Below the pieces are notes generated by a model. It was given only the letters and a program-made list of their open reading frames with translations, ran no database searches and had not been told where the DNA came from. From positions 1-64,000 of the forward strand of contig JAOPYC010000133.1 of assembly GCA_025964795.1 (NCBI GenBank): a stretch of DNA of 64,000 nucleotides, in the 5' to 3' direction. How positions within the stretch are numbered: position 1 is the stretch's first letter; every line of letters starts with the position of its first letter. This DNA comes from Marmoricola sp. GTDB taxonomy: Bacteria > Actinomycetota > Actinomycetes > Propionibacteriales > Nocardioidaceae. The translations under genes were made by a program, and so were the position numbers. Below are positions 38,034-47,686 of this stretch, piece after piece.

Positions 38034-38942
38034 CTACTCCTCGGGTTCTTCCAGCTTGGCCAGGAACTGCTCGAACTGGGCGCCGAGCTCCTCGCCGCTC
38101 GGCAGGGCCTCGTCCTCGGCCAGCAGGTTGGCGGCCTGGCGGTGGAACGCGTCGTACTGCTGCTCCAGGCCGCTGACGACCTCGCGCACGTCGTCGGAGT
38201 CGGCGATCTGGGTGGCGATCTCGACCTGGCGGGCCTCGCCCGCCTCCTTGAGCGAGGTCTGGTCCCACTGCAGCCCGGTGACGTCCTCGAGGCCCTCCAG
38301 CAGCGCGGCGGAGGCCTGCGGGTAGTCGAACTGCGCTAGGTAGTGCGGGATGTGCGCCACGAAGCCCATAGCGTCGTGACCCCACTCGCCGAGCCGGAGC
38401 TCCACGAGCGACTGCGCGCTCGCCGGGACGCGGATCTCGCCCTTCCACACGTTGTCCTGCACGAGCAGGCGGTGGGCCGTGGCGTGGTTGGTCAGCTGCA
38501 CCGGCCGGGTGTGCGGCACCGCCATCGGCACCGAGCCGAGCGAGACCGTGAGGCGGACGTCGAAGTGCGACACCACCGCGCGTACGGCGCGGGCGAAGGC
38601 CTCCCAGCGGATGTCGGGCTCGGGACCCGTCAGCAGGAGGTACGGCGCACCCAGCTCGTCCTCCTGGAGGCGCACGACCAGACGGGGCGCCTCGTAGTCG
38701 GCGTAGTGGTCCTCGAGGAACGTCAGCGGGGGCCGTCGGGCGCGGTAGTCGTAGAACTCGTCCACCTCGAAGCTCGCCACCACGCGGCCCGCCGCTTCAC
38801 CGGCCAGGTGTCCCACGGCCAGCGCCGAGGCGTTCCCGGCGTCCAGGAACCCCTCCAGCGCGGTCACCAGCACGGGTCCGTCGCTGCGTCCCTCGAGCTC
38901 GGGGACGTCGTCGACGATGTGCACGAACCTGGCCTCGGTCAC
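38034..38942 (-). CDS. PAC2 family protein (proteasome-assembly-chaperone-like)
   Basis: 302 residues. PVLVTALEGFLDAGNASALA at the start and MAVPHTRPV in the middle are typical of bacterial PAC2 proteins, and a charged helical C-terminus follows. Actinobacteria carry proteasomes or related machinery, but the role of PAC2 homologues is not settled. GTG 38942 is chosen because AGAGGAGG lies directly upstream; ATG 38960 would include that site. Confidence 0.85.
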   Translation of the reverse strand: MTEARFVHIVDDVPELEGRSDGPVLVTALEGFLDAGNASALAVGHLAGEAAGRVVASFEVDEFYDYRARRPPLTFLEDHYADYEAPRLVVRLQEDELGAPYLLLTGPEPDIRWEAFARAVRAVVSHFDVRLTVSLGSVPMAVPHTRPVQLTNHATAHRLLVQDNVWKGEIRVPASAQSLVELRLGEWGHDAMGFVAHIPHYLAQFDYPQASAALLEGLEDVTGLQWDQTSLKEAGEARQVEIATQIADSDDVREVVSGLEQQYDAFHRQAANLLAEDEALPSGEELGAQFEQFLAKLEEPEE

Positions 38943-39035
38943 GTGGCCTCCTCTGGGCATCGGCCATCACGGGTGGACCTCCCACCCTAGAGGTGCCAAC
39001 AGCCCGATCGACTCGGGTATGCCCCGCCGGGCAGG

Positions 39036-40550
39036 TCAGGACGGGGTGTCACCGCGCGCGGAGTAGTCGCGCGCCGGCTCGCCCTCGCCCTTGCCCACCA
39101 TGCTGTGCCGGTAGCCGTAGGTGAAGTAGATGAGGAAGCCGAGCGCCATCCAGACCAGGAACCGCAGCCAGGTCTCGATGCTCAGGTTCAGCGCCAGGTA
39201 GGCGCAGACCACGGCGGCCAGGATCGGCAGGAACGGGCTCCACGGGACCTTGAACGAGCGCTCGAGGTCGGGCCGGCTCTTGCGCAGGATCGGCACCGCG
39301 ATCGAGACGAGCGCGAACGCCGTCAGGGTGCCGATGTTGACCATCTCCTCGAGCTTTCCGATGGGCGTCAGCGAGGCGACGATCGCCACGAGGGCGCCGA
39401 TGGTCAGCGTGATGTTGATCGGGGTCCCGGTGCGCTTGCTGGTGTGGGCGAACTGCCGCGGCAGCAGCCCGTCGCGGCTCATCGAGAACAGCACGCGCAC
39501 GGCGCCGATCATCAGGGTCATCACCACTGTCGTGAGACCGGCCACCGCTCCCGCCGCGATCAGGGTCGCGAAGCCGTCCTTGCCCTGGTCCCGGAAGGCG
39601 CTGGCCAGCGCCGCCTCGGTGTCGATCTTGTTGTACTTGATCATCCCGGTGATCACGAGCGCGACCGCGATGTAGAGGAACGTGCAGATGACCAGCGAGC
39701 CGATGATGCCGCGGGGCAGGTCCTTCTGCGGGTTGCGGGCCTCCTCCGCCGTGGTCGCGACCACGTCGAAGCCGATGTAGGCGAAGAACACGATCGAGGC
39801 CCCCGAGACGATGCCCAGGACGCCGTAGGTCTGCGACTTGATCCCGAAGATCCACTGGAGCAGCGGCTGGGTCAGCCCGCTCGCGTCCTGCGGCCCGGCG
39901 TTGGGCGGGACGAACGGGTGGTAGTTGGCGCCCTTGATGTAGAACAGCCCGGCCACGATCACGAACAGGACGATGAACAGCTTGATGCCGACCAGCACCA
40001 GGTTGACGCGCAGGGACTCCTTGATGCCGACCGCGACGAGCGCCGTCAGGATCACCACGAGCAGGAACGCGGCCAGGTTGAAGTGGCCGAAGGACGCCGA
40101 GGCCGACGGGCCGAGGGTGTCGGGCCAGCCGAGGCCGATCTCGTCGAGGAACGTGACGAAGTAGGTGCTCCAGCCCTGCGCGACCACGGAGGCGCCGAGC
40201 ATCAGCTCGAGGATCAGGTCCCACCCGATGATCCACGCGACCAGCTCGCCGAGAGTCGCGTAGGAGAAGGTGTACGCCGAGCCGCTGACCGGGACCGTCG
40301 AGGCGAACTCCGCGTAGCAGAGCGCGGCCAGACCACAGCAGATGGCGGCGATCGCGAAGGAGAACACGACCGCAGGGCCGGCGAACTGGGCCGCCGCCTT
40401 GCCGGTCAGCGTGAAGATGCCGGCACCGATGATGACGCCGATGCCGAACACCATCAGGTCGAGGGCGGTGAGGTTCTTCTTGAGCTTGTAGTCCTCGTCC
40501 TCGGTGTCGTTCATGGACTGTTCGACCGACTTGGTGCGCAAGACGTTCAT
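39036..40550 (-). CDS. APC family amino-acid permease (CAT/YfnA type)
   Basis: 504 residues, about 12 to 14 helices. Diagnostic APC segments: GIGVIIGAGIFTLTGKAAA, ALCYAEFASTVPVSGSAYT, FFAYIGFDVVATTAEEARNP. This subgroup often carries cationic or neutral amino acids. Start ATG 40550 rather than GTG 40559: TAGCGT lies seven bases before it. Monocistronic by appearance. Confidence 0.92.
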   Translation of the reverse strand: MNVLRTKSVEQSMNDTEDEDYKLKKNLTALDLMVFGIGVIIGAGIFTLTGKAAAQFAGPAVVFSFAIAAICCGLAALCYAEFASTVPVSGSAYTFSYATLGELVAWIIGWDLILELMLGASVVAQGWSTYFVTFLDEIGLGWPDTLGPSASASFGHFNLAAFLLVVILTALVAVGIKESLRVNLVLVGIKLFIVLFVIVAGLFYIKGANYHPFVPPNAGPQDASGLTQPLLQWIFGIKSQTYGVLGIVSGASIVFFAYIGFDVVATTAEEARNPQKDLPRGIIGSLVICTFLYIAVALVITGMIKYNKIDTEAALASAFRDQGKDGFATLIAAGAVAGLTTVVMTLMIGAVRVLFSMSRDGLLPRQFAHTSKRTGTPINITLTIGALVAIVASLTPIGKLEEMVNIGTLTAFALVSIAVPILRKSRPDLERSFKVPWSPFLPILAAVVCAYLALNLSIETWLRFLVWMALGFLIYFTYGYRHSMVGKGEGEPARDYSARGDTPS

Positions 40551-40557
40551 GATCGGC

Positions 40558-40563
40558 ACGCTA
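40558..40563 (-). promoter_or_regulatory. -10 box of the APC permease (leaderless)
   Basis: TAGCGT on the minus strand, seven bases before ATG 40550. The remaining 80 bases to the upstream lipoprotein gene hold a GC-rich CGGCGCC/GGCGCCG inverted repeat with a long loop, perhaps a weak terminator. Confidence 0.5.
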
Positions 40564-40646
40564 CCGCCGGGGATGCCCCGTGGCGAGAGACGCGGCTGCG
40601 GCGCCGGGCTGTCCGGGCTCTCCAGGCGCCGGGCGCTCGAGCACCT

Positions 40647-41948
40647 TCAGCCGTAGAGGTTGCGGATCCGGGCCGCGGCCCGGCGGGCCAGCTCGTGGCC
40701 GTCGTAGCCGAGCACCTGCTGGAGCACACGGTCCTGCTGCGCGTCGGTGGTGCCCGCGCCGCCGTTGTGCATGGCCTCGACCAGCTCCCACAGCCGCGAC
40801 TCGCCGTTCGTCTCGGCGATGTAGTCGCACGCCATCCAGCTCAGCGCGTAGTGCCACTCCTGGTCGGTGTTGTTGAAGGTCGACGAGACCGGCATCCCGT
40901 TGTCCTCGGTCGCCGCCCGGCTCAGCGCCGAGGTGGGGATGATCCGTGCGCGCTGGGGGACGTCCCGCGCCCCGAGGTACTCCGCGATGCCCTCCGAGAC
41001 CCAGACCGGCGACCCGTCGTCGCGGACGCCGATGGCGACGTGGCTGAGCTCGTGGCGGGTGATCCGGCCGAGGAACACGGCCCCGGCCTTCACCGAGCTG
41101 GGCAGCACCAGCATGCGGGTCGAGGCCACCTGGCTGCGGTCCTTGCCGGCGTACGTCGGGAAGGTGAGCGCCCCGAGGTGGTCCAACGACCCTCCGGGCA
41201 CGTCGGTGAACGTGGCGAGCACACCAGGGTTCTGCACGCTGTAGACCACGACCTTGCCCGACCAGGAGAACGGCAGCGCCCGGTCGATCTGGGCGATGCC
41301 GTTGCTCACCGCCGAGGTGACCTGGCCGGCGTAGGCGCGGGTGCTGGCGTCGAAGACACCCAGCACGCCGGGTGCCGTGCGCACCGTGATCGCGGTCAGG
41401 TCCCACGGGGCCGGGGCGCCGACGAAGAGCGGCTTCCCCGCGCCCGTCCGGTCCGAGACGATCACCGCGCGGCCCTTGCGGAAGGCGAAGACGAAGCCGA
41501 CGGTGCGTACGACGGGGACCGCGTCGTACCCCTCGAGCTGGGTGGTGAGCTGGACCTGCGGAACCTGCACGTCCTTGCCCCAGCGGGGCCGCAGCCGCAC
41601 CTCCTGCCACTGCTCGTCCAGCACCCGGTAGCCGAAGGCCGACAGCGGCAGCTGGACGAGGTTGCGGAAGTAGCGGGTCTGGCGGGCGATCAGGGCCCGG
41701 TCGGTGTGGTCCACCCGGCGCAGGAACAGGTCGAGGTCGCGGTTGCGCACGGCCTGGACGCGCTGGTTCAGGACGCGCTGCTCCCTGGTCCGGGCCTGGG
41801 CGGCGGTGACCCCGCTCGCCTGGTCGGTCCCGAGCGCACTGCCCTCGGTGCTGTCGTCGTGCCCGCCGCAGGCGACCAGCCCGAGGAGGAGAACGAGCGC
41901 GGCCAGCAGGGAGGCCAGTCGACGGGGAGAGTCAGTCCCCCATGCCAC
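40647..41948 (-). CDS. secreted lipoprotein with HExxH metallopeptidase domain
   Basis: 433 residues. Signal peptide with lipobox LVACGG near residue 25. A zinc-binding HELSH at about 310, followed by [10 protein letters not shown] as likely third ligand, gives a gluzincin-type (Peptidase_MA-like) site. Acts outside the membrane; substrate unknown. GTG 41948 lies 17 bases inside dxs, so translation is linked to it. The pairing with isoprenoid synthesis has no obvious logic. Confidence 0.82.
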   Translation of the reverse strand: MAWGTDSPRRLASLLAALVLLLGLVACGGHDDSTEGSALGTDQASGVTAAQARTREQRVLNQRVQAVRNRDLDLFLRRVDHTDRALIARQTRYFRNLVQLPLSAFGYRVLDEQWQEVRLRPRWGKDVQVPQVQLTTQLEGYDAVPVVRTVGFVFAFRKGRAVIVSDRTGAGKPLFVGAPAPWDLTAITVRTAPGVLGVFDASTRAYAGQVTSAVSNGIAQIDRALPFSWSGKVVVYSVQNPGVLATFTDVPGGSLDHLGALTFPTYAGKDRSQVASTRMLVLPSSVKAGAVFLGRITRHELSHVAIGVRDDGSPVWVSEGIAEYLGARDVPQRARIIPTSALSRAATEDNGMPVSSTFNNTDQEWHYALSWMACDYIAETNGESRLWELVEAMHNGGAGTTDAQQDRVLQQVLGYDGHELARRAAARIRNLYG

Positions 41949-43911
41949 GGTCGACCGGCTGCTCGGCGTGCGCGCCGGTGTGCCGGCCCGGTTGGTGGCC
42001 GGGATGGTCCCCGAGGTCGTGGTCCCCGCGGTCGAGGGCGGTGACGTCCTCGACGATGCCGCGCGCCAGCGCCTGGGCCGTGAGCCCGATGCGCTCGAGG
42101 ATGGAGTCCCGCTTGGCATGGTCGAGGAACTCCTGGGGGATGCCGTACTGCCGGTAGGGAGTCTCCACCTGCTCGTCGTTGAGCAGCTGCAGCAGGGTCG
42201 AGCCGCATCCACCCACCCTGCCGTTGTCTTCAACGCAGACCACCAGTCGATGGTCACGCGCGAGTTCCACGACGGTGGGGTCCCAGGGCTTGACCCACCG
42301 CGGGTCGACGACGGTCACGCCGATCCCCTGGTCGGCGAGCCGGCCCGCCACGTCGACGGAGACCGCGGCCATCGAGCCGATCCCGACGATCAGCACGTCG
42401 CGCGCTCCGTCACGGACGAGCACGTCCATGCCGCCGGAGGTGTCCACCGCGACGAGGTCCTCCTGCGGGGGCCCCTTGGGGATCCGCAGCACGGTCGGGG
42501 CGTCGTCGATCGCGACGCACTCACGCAGCAGCTCACCGACGCGGGCGCCGTCGCGCGGCGCGCACATCCGCAGCCCGGGGACGACCTGCAGGATCGACAT
42601 GTCCCACATGCCGTTGTGGCTGGCGCCGTCGTCACCGGTCACCCCGGCGCGGTCGAGCACGAAGGTGACGCCGCACTTGTGCAGCGCCACGTCCATCAGC
42701 ACCTGGTCGAAGGCACGGTTGAGGAAGGTCGCGTAGATCGCCACCACCGGGTGCATGCCGCCCATCGCGAGACCGGCGGCGCTGGTCACGGCGTGCTGCT
42801 CGGCGATGCCGACGTCGAAGGTCCGGTCGGGGTACGCCGCGGCGAAGCGGTCGAGGCCCACGGGGTAGAGCATCGCCGCCGTGATCGCGACGAGGTCCTG
42901 CCGCTCGGCGCCGAGCGCCACCATCTCCTCGGAGAAGAAGTCGGTCCAGATCCGGCCCTTGGGCGGGCCGACCCCCGTGGCGACGTCGAAGGGGCCGATC
43001 TGGTGGAACTGGTCGGCCTCGTGCCGCTCGGCGGGGTCGTAGCCGAAGCCCTTGCGGGTCATCACGTGCACGATGACAGGGCCCCCGAAGCGCTTGGCCT
43101 GCGTCAGCGCGTGCTCGACGGCGTTGCGGTCGTGGCCGTCGATCGGTCCGACGTACTTCAGGCCGAGGTCCTCGAACAGTCCCTGCGGGGCCAGGGCGTC
43201 CTTCATGCCCTTCTTCATGGCGTGCAGCGCGTCGTAGACGGCCGGCCCGACGCCGCGCACCCCGTTGAGGCGACGCTTCACCACGTCGAGCAGCTGCTCG
43301 TAGCGCGGGTTGGTGCGCAGCGTGGTCAGGTGGTTGGCCAGACCGCCCACGGTCGGCATGTAGGACCGGCCGTTGTCGTTGACGATCATCACCAGCCGCC
43401 GGTCGCCCTCGCGGTTGTGCGGGCCCTCGGCGATGTTGTTCAGCGCCTCCCAGGCCATCCCGCCGGTGAGGGCGCCGTCCCCGATGACCGCGACGACGTG
43501 CCGGTCCTCGCCGCGGATCATGTAGGCCTTGGCCAGCCCGTCGGCGTAGGACAGCGAGGTCGACGCGTGGGAGTTCTCCACGACGTCGTGCTCGGACTCC
43601 TCCCGGCTCGGGTAGCCGGACAGGCCGCCTTCGGTCCGCAGCGTGTCGAACCGCCCCGCCCGGCCGGTGAGCATCTTGTGCACGTAGGCCTGGTGCCCCG
43701 TCTCGAACACCACGCGGTCGCGCGGTGAGTCGAAGACGCGGTGGATCGCCATGGTCAGCTCGACGACGCCCAGGTTGGGGCCGAGGTGGCCGCCGCGCGG
43801 GGAGCAGGTCCGGATCAGCTCGTCGCGGATCTCCGAGGCCAGCTCGGTCAGCTCGTGGTCGTCGAGCGTGCGCAGGTCCTGTGGACCTGAGAGGTGCTCG
43901 AGGTGACCCAT
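41932..43911 (-). CDS. dxs: 1-deoxy-D-xylulose-5-phosphate synthase
   Basis: 659 residues, a thiamine-diphosphate enzyme. [20 protein letters not shown], the ThDP motif [15 protein letters not shown] with NDN, and [12 protein letters not shown] are present. It condenses pyruvate and glyceraldehyde 3-phosphate in the first step of the MEP pathway. The C-terminus carries about 30 extra His/Asp/Arg-rich residues, partly overlapping the lipoprotein gene. AGGAG lies 11 bases before ATG 43911, with TAGACT further up as a possible -10. Confidence 0.96.
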   Translation of the reverse strand: MGHLEHLSGPQDLRTLDDHELTELASEIRDELIRTCSPRGGHLGPNLGVVELTMAIHRVFDSPRDRVVFETGHQAYVHKMLTGRAGRFDTLRTEGGLSGYPSREESEHDVVENSHASTSLSYADGLAKAYMIRGEDRHVVAVIGDGALTGGMAWEALNNIAEGPHNREGDRRLVMIVNDNGRSYMPTVGGLANHLTTLRTNPRYEQLLDVVKRRLNGVRGVGPAVYDALHAMKKGMKDALAPQGLFEDLGLKYVGPIDGHDRNAVEHALTQAKRFGGPVIVHVMTRKGFGYDPAERHEADQFHQIGPFDVATGVGPPKGRIWTDFFSEEMVALGAERQDLVAITAAMLYPVGLDRFAAAYPDRTFDVGIAEQHAVTSAAGLAMGGMHPVVAIYATFLNRAFDQVLMDVALHKCGVTFVLDRAGVTGDDGASHNGMWDMSILQVVPGLRMCAPRDGARVGELLRECVAIDDAPTVLRIPKGPPQEDLVAVDTSGGMDVLVRDGARDVLIVGIGSMAAVSVDVAGRLADQGIGVTVVDPRWVKPWDPTVVELARDHRLVVCVEDNGRVGGCGSTLLQLLNDEQVETPYRQYGIPQEFLDHAKRDSILERIGLTAQALARGIVEDVTALDRGDHDLGDHPGHQPGRHTGAHAEQPVDRGMGD

Positions 43912-43960
43912 CTGCTGGTGGCTCCTTCGGTGGTCGGCGGCGGTTGCTGAACGACTGAGT

Positions 43961-44398
43961 CTAGACGTCCCCGGTCGCGCCCAGCCGACGGTAGAGGTCG
44001 GAGGCGAGGAACCGCGGGAGGAAGTAGGCCAGCGACTCCGCCTGGTCGAGCGAGGGCGTGTCGGCCGGGTCGACGAACACGATCGCCCGGCCCTCGCCGA
44101 GGACGATGTCCTCGTCGGTCAGGTCCACCCGTCCGGCGTACACCCGGTAGTGGCTGCGGTGCCCGTCGGTGTAGCTGAACTCCTCCTCCGCCCAGAGCAC
44201 GAGGTCGCCCGGGACGGTGCGGATGCCGGTCTCCTCGAGGATCTCGCGGTGCACCGCGGTGTCGAAGTCCTCGCCGGGCTCGACGTGGCCGCCCACCATC
44301 CCCCACTGGTCGGCCGCCCGCGGCGCATGCTCGTCCCGGTGCTGGAGCAGCACGTGCCCGCGGGGGTCGACGAGCAGGACGACAGCGATGCGGGGCAC
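43961..44398 (-). CDS. NUDIX hydrolase
   Basis: 145 residues with a complete Nudix box: [20 protein letters not shown] then ETGI. It would hydrolyse a nucleoside-diphosphate-linked compound; substrate unknown. GTG 44398 is preferred to TTG 44404, since TAGGGT lies exactly six bases before it. Confidence 0.9.
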   Translation of the reverse strand: MPRIAVVLLVDPRGHVLLQHRDEHAPRAADQWGMVGGHVEPGEDFDTAVHREILEETGIRTVPGDLVLWAEEEFSYTDGHRSHYRVYAGRVDLTDEDIVLGEGRAIVFVDPADTPSLDQAESLAYFLPRFLASDLYRRLGATGDV

Positions 44399-44404
44399 GA
44401 CCAA

Positions 44405-44410
44405 ACCCTA
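44405..44410 (-). promoter_or_regulatory. -10 box of the NUDIX gene (leaderless)
   Basis: TAGGGT on the minus strand, six bases before GTG 44398. Confidence 0.5.
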
Positions 44411-44446
44411 GACGGGCCTCACAGGCAGGCCCTCAGAGACGGGCCC

Positions 44447-44866
44447 TCACAGTCGGGCCACGAAGCGCCGGCCGCGCAACGCCTCCTCGACCAGACCGGC
44501 CGCCCGGCGTACGCCGATCAGCCGCGCCGACTCCCGCTGCCAGGTCTCGACCGCGGCGTCGACCACCGACGCCTCCGCCACCTCGCGCAGGCCGCCCCGC
44601 GCCTCGCTCAGGCCCTGGTTGACCGCCGCCTGGCACGCCTCGACGTGCAGCACCGCGAACCGGGCCAGCACCACCGCGTGCCGCCGCAACGTGGGGTAGG
44701 TGCGGTATTCGGGCGGGCACAGGTCCAGCAGCCAGGCGACCGCGGTGGACTCCCAGTCCGGCGCAGCGGGCGGGTGCACCTCCGCGGGCCAGCCCGGCGG
44801 CCGCACCCCGTGGCCCGCAGGGTTGGCTCGACGATGTTCCTGGCGTCGTGGTGGTGGTCCGAACAT
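44447..44866 (-). CDS. unknown protein under a perfect SOS box
   Basis: 139 residues, no recognised domain. After a basic, Pro/Arg-rich lead come PPGWPAEVHPPAAPDWE and WLLDLCPPEYR, then a helical stretch HAVVLARFAVLHVEACQAAV ending VEEALRGRRFVARL. Soluble, mostly helical. ATG 44866 is six bases after TAGCAT, and a LexA-type box overlaps the -35 region, so it is probably a DNA-damage-induced leaderless gene. The divergent neighbour is an SsgB-like division protein; a role in damage-linked division control is possible but unproved. Confidence 0.75.
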   Translation of the reverse strand: MFGPPPRRQEHRRANPAGHGVRPPGWPAEVHPPAAPDWESTAVAWLLDLCPPEYRTYPTLRRHAVVLARFAVLHVEACQAAVNQGLSEARGGLREVAEASVVDAAVETWQRESARLIGVRRAAGLVEEALRGRRFVARL

Positions 44867-44872
44867 CCGTCC

Positions 44873-44901
44873 ATGCTAGACCCTCTTCGAACACACGTTC
44901 G
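44873..44901 (-). promoter_or_regulatory. SOS (LexA) box and -10 of the unknown gene
   Basis: CGAACACACGTTCG (44888-44901) matches the actinobacterial LexA consensus CGAACRNRYGTTYG at every position. TAGCAT (44878-44873, minus strand) follows about ten bases later and ends six bases before ATG 44866. The box covers the expected -35 position. Confidence 0.8.
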
Positions 44902-45023
44902 TCCCGAATAGACCAGTTGAACCACTTTACTAGGCCAGTCGGGCCCTCCGTGTCATACCTCGGGCGGTGCCTCGTTTCACCTCCGACGGACATCACGCCC
45001 GACAGTGACTCGAGGACCTCATC

Positions 45024-45446
45024 ATGGACAACACCTCACGCACCACGGCCACCATCCGCACGATGGTGCCGTTCCTCTCCGGGGATGCCGCGAGCGAGCT
45101 CCTCGAGGGCGAGCTGGTCTTCGACCCCACCGATCCGTACGCCGTGACGATGCACCTCGACGCCCGCTCGGGCAGCGTCGTGTGGACCTTCGCCCGCGAG
45201 CTCCTCGCCGAGGGCGTCTACGAGCCCGTGGGCGACGGCGACGTCACCGTGTGGCCCTGCCTGAGCCAGACCGGCGACGCCGTGGTGATCATCGAGCTGA
45301 GCTCTCCCGACGGCACGGCGATGCTGCAGGCCCCGTCGCGCGTCGTGCACGACTTCGTGGCCGCTTCCCTGACCGCGGTCCCAGCGGGCCACGAGAGTGC
45401 CCGCATGGACCTCGACGGCCTGGTCTCGCGGCTGCTCGCGAGCTGA
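45024..45446 (+). CDS. SsgA-like protein (SsgB type)
   Basis: 140 residues. DPTDPYAVTMHLDARSGSVV and VWTFARELLAEGVYEPVGDG are the defining segments of the SALP family. In Streptomyces, SsgB recruits FtsZ to sporulation septa; homologues in other actinobacteria are less studied. GAGGA lies seven bases before ATG 45024. Divergent from the SOS-boxed gene with 157 bases between. Confidence 0.92.
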   Translation: MDNTSRTTATIRTMVPFLSGDAASELLEGELVFDPTDPYAVTMHLDARSGSVVWTFARELLAEGVYEPVGDGDVTVWPCLSQTGDAVVIIELSSPDGTAMLQAPSRVVHDFVAASLTAVPAGHESARMDLDGLVSRLLAS

Positions 45447-45457
45447 TCCGCCGCAGC

Positions 45458-45484
45458 TGTCGATTTCTGGTGGGTGAGTTCGTC
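45458..45484 (+). promoter_or_regulatory. ECF-type promoter upstream of the YCII gene
   Basis: TGTCGA (45458-45463), 17 bases, then CGTC (45481-45484). The -35 element TGTCGA is the one reported for ECF42 sigma factors, which are encoded next to YCII/DGPF genes as here. Confidence 0.55.
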
Positions 45485-45487
45485 ACA

Positions 45488-45514
45488 GTGGTGTGGCGAG
45501 GGACGCCACACCAC
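45488..45514 (+). promoter_or_regulatory. strong hairpin in the YCII 5' leader
   Basis: Arms GTGGTGTGGCG and CGCCACACCAC, 11 perfect pairs, loop AGGGA. It starts a few bases after the predicted ECF -10, so it would sit at the 5' end of the YCII message. It may also end read-through from the SsgB-like gene, but has no T-run. Confidence 0.6.
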
Positions 45515-45530
45515 ATCGAAGGGACCGGCC

Positions 45531-45917
45531 ATGACCGACACCTACATCTACCTGATCCGCGAGAACGACTGGGACTCAGACCGGTTCCTGCCCGGCGCCG
45601 AGCCCGCTGACGAGGACCTGGGCATGGCCTTCGGGGAGCACAAGCTCTTCCAGCAGGCCGTCGAGGAGCTGGGCGCCCGCATCGTCGGGGGCAACGCCCT
45701 CCAGAGCGCGAAGTACGGCGGGGTCGCGACGCCCGGGGAGGGCGAGCGCAAGGTCGACGACGCCGTCTACACCGACAGCCCGTACGCCGACTCCAGCGAG
45801 CTGATCACGGGCTTCTACGCCGTCGAGGTCGAGGACGAGGCCACCGCCCGCAAGGTCGCCGCCATGGTCCCGACCGGCGGCACGATCGAGTGGCGCAAGA
45901 TCTTCCCCACGACCTGA
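45531..45917 (+). CDS. YCII-related (DGPF) protein
   Basis: 128 residues. MTDTYIYLIRENDWDSDRFL opening, DDAVYTDSPYADSSELITGF in the middle, and a closing region that fits the ferredoxin-like YCII fold. These proteins are encoded beside ECF42 sigma factors and are their usual targets. ATG 45531 has AAGGG upstream. Biochemical activity of the family is unknown. Confidence 0.85.
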   Translation: MTDTYIYLIRENDWDSDRFLPGAEPADEDLGMAFGEHKLFQQAVEELGARIVGGNALQSAKYGGVATPGEGERKVDDAVYTDSPYADSSELITGFYAVEVEDEATARKVAAMVPTGGTIEWRKIFPTT

Positions 45918-45957
45918 GGTCTCGGTTCCTGCACCCGAGGGCTGCGACCATGAGCGG

Positions 45958-47187
45958 GTGCGGCCCACCGACGAGGAGTTCCGGGCGGCCTGGCCACGCG
46001 TCGTACGCATCCTGGCGGCGTGGTCGGGCAGCCTCGACGACGCCGAGGAGTACGCCGCCGAGGCGATGTCGCGCGCGGTCACCGCGACCGGCGTGGACGA
46101 CCTGGCGGCGTGGTGCGTGCGCGTGGCCAAGCGTGCCTGGATCGACGAGCACCGCCGGCGCGGTGTGTTCACCCGGATCGCGCCGGAGCTGGCCACAGGA
46201 GAATCCATGCCTGGCCCAGAGTTCCCCGACGACCTCCAGGACGACCTGACGGACCGCCTCGACGACCGGGTCGCGCTGCTGTTCGTCGCCTGCGACGAGA
46301 CGCTCGCGCCCGGCGCCCGGATGGTCCTCGCCCTGCGCGTCGTGTGCGGGCTGAGCATCGCCGAGGTGGCGATGCACCTCGGCGTCCAGGAGAGTGCCGC
46401 CGCGGCCCGGCTGACGCGGGCCAAGCGGACGCTCGCCCAGGAGCGGGGCGCGTTCCGGGTGCCCGACGACGCCGAGCGCAGGAGACGACTGCCGGTCGTG
46501 CTGGACTGCGTGGCTGGGATGTTCACGGTGGCGCACCGGACGGGCCTCGAGCCGCCCGACGCCCTGGCCGACACGGGCGGCCAGGCCCTGTCGATCGCGG
46601 ACGCGCTGGTGGTGCTGTTCCCCGAGGACCCCGAGGTGCGCGGGCTGCGAGCCGTCGTCCGGCTCGGGCTGGCCAGGCGCCCCGGCCGGGTCGACGACTC
46701 CGGGGTCGCGCTCACCCTCGACGAGATGGACCGGACCCGGTGGGACCCGCGCCTCCTGCGCGGCGGGCTCGCGGACGCCGCGTTCGCCGCGCGCGGTGAC
46801 GGGCGGTTCGCCCTGGAGGCCGCCATCTCCGGACTGCACAGCGCCGCAGCCTCGTTCGCGCAGACGGACTGGCCCCGGATCGTGCAGTTCTACACGGCGC
46901 TGCAGGAGGTGTGGCCCTCACCGGCCGTGGACGTCGCGCTCCTGGCCGCCCGGGTCCAGCTCGCGCTGGCGACCGGCGGCGACCTGGCGCCCGCCGAGGT
47001 CGGGCTGCAGCGGCTGGCGGACCAGGGCCCGGCGTACGCCCGCAGGGACGCGGCCTTCGCGCTCGCCGACCTGTGCTGGCGCACCGGGCGCCGCGACGAG
47101 TCGGCCACGCGTTACCGGGAGCTCGCCGACCAGGTGCAGCACGAGGCCGTACGCCGCTTCTGCCTACGTCGTTCGGGAACCGGCTGA
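45958..47187 (+). CDS. ECF sigma factor with long C-terminal extension (ECF42-like)
   Basis: 409 residues. Sigma2-like region 1-75 (AWPRVVRILAAWSGSLDDAE, AAEAMSRAV), Sigma4 HTH near 130-160 (GLSIAEVAMHLGVQESAAAA), then about 230 helical residues of DUF6596/TPR type. In ECF42 proteins this extension is needed for activity and replaces an anti-sigma factor. The YCII gene upstream completes the standard pair. GTG 45958 is the likely start; the ATG at 45950 is out of frame. Confidence 0.9.
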   Translation: MRPTDEEFRAAWPRVVRILAAWSGSLDDAEEYAAEAMSRAVTATGVDDLAAWCVRVAKRAWIDEHRRRGVFTRIAPELATGESMPGPEFPDDLQDDLTDRLDDRVALLFVACDETLAPGARMVLALRVVCGLSIAEVAMHLGVQESAAAARLTRAKRTLAQERGAFRVPDDAERRRRLPVVLDCVAGMFTVAHRTGLEPPDALADTGGQALSIADALVVLFPEDPEVRGLRAVVRLGLARRPGRVDDSGVALTLDEMDRTRWDPRLLRGGLADAAFAARGDGRFALEAAISGLHSAAASFAQTDWPRIVQFYTALQEVWPSPAVDVALLAARVQLALATGGDLAPAEVGLQRLADQGPAYARRDAAFALADLCWRTGRRDESATRYRELADQVQHEAVRRFCLRRSGTG

Positions 47188-47194
47188 GGCTCTC

Positions 47195-47686
47195 TCAGTC
47201 CCGGGGCATGCCGCCCATCGGCCCGCCGTCGCGGCCGTAGGACGTCGCGACCACCTGGGCCACCACCGACAGGGCGATCTCGCCCGGCGCCTTGCCACCG
47301 ACGTTCAACCCGGCCGGGACATGCAGCTTCTCGAGACCGGGCGCGCCCTCCTGCTCGAGCTCCGCGCGCAGCCCCTCCGACCGGCGCCGGCTGGCCATCA
47401 TCGCGACGTACGACGCGGAGGAGGCGAGTGCGTCCCGCAGGACCCGGGGCGCGTCCGGGGCGTCGTGGTCGCACAGCACCACCGCGTCGCCGTCGCGCAG
47501 CTGCAGACCGGCCAGTGCGGCCACTCCCCGCCCACCGTCGTCGTCCTCGATCACGACGACCGGGCGTCCGACGACCGTGGCGATGGACTCGATCGCCTCG
47601 GCGATCGGGTTCCGGGTGAGCAGCACGACGCGACGCGCGTCGGGGGCGTCGTCGGACCACGGCTGCTCACGCGTCGTCATGCTCAC
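47195..47686 (-). CDS. XdhC C-terminal-domain (Rossmann) protein
   Basis: 163 residues. Contains DGDAVVLCDHDAPDAPRVLR, SSASYVAMMASRRRSEGLR, LHVPAGLNVGGKAPGEIALS and VVAQVVATSYGRDG, as in the NAD-binding half of XdhC/CoxI proteins that handle molybdenum cofactor. The N-terminal XdhC half is missing and no molybdoenzyme is nearby. GTG 47686 overlaps the YjbQ stop (GTGA); ATG 47680 is an alternative. Confidence 0.8.
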   Translation of the reverse strand: MSMTTREQPWSDDAPDARRVVLLTRNPIAEAIESIATVVGRPVVVIEDDDGGRGVAALAGLQLRDGDAVVLCDHDAPDAPRVLRDALASSASYVAMMASRRRSEGLRAELEQEGAPGLEKLHVPAGLNVGGKAPGEIALSVVAQVVATSYGRDGGPMGGMPRD

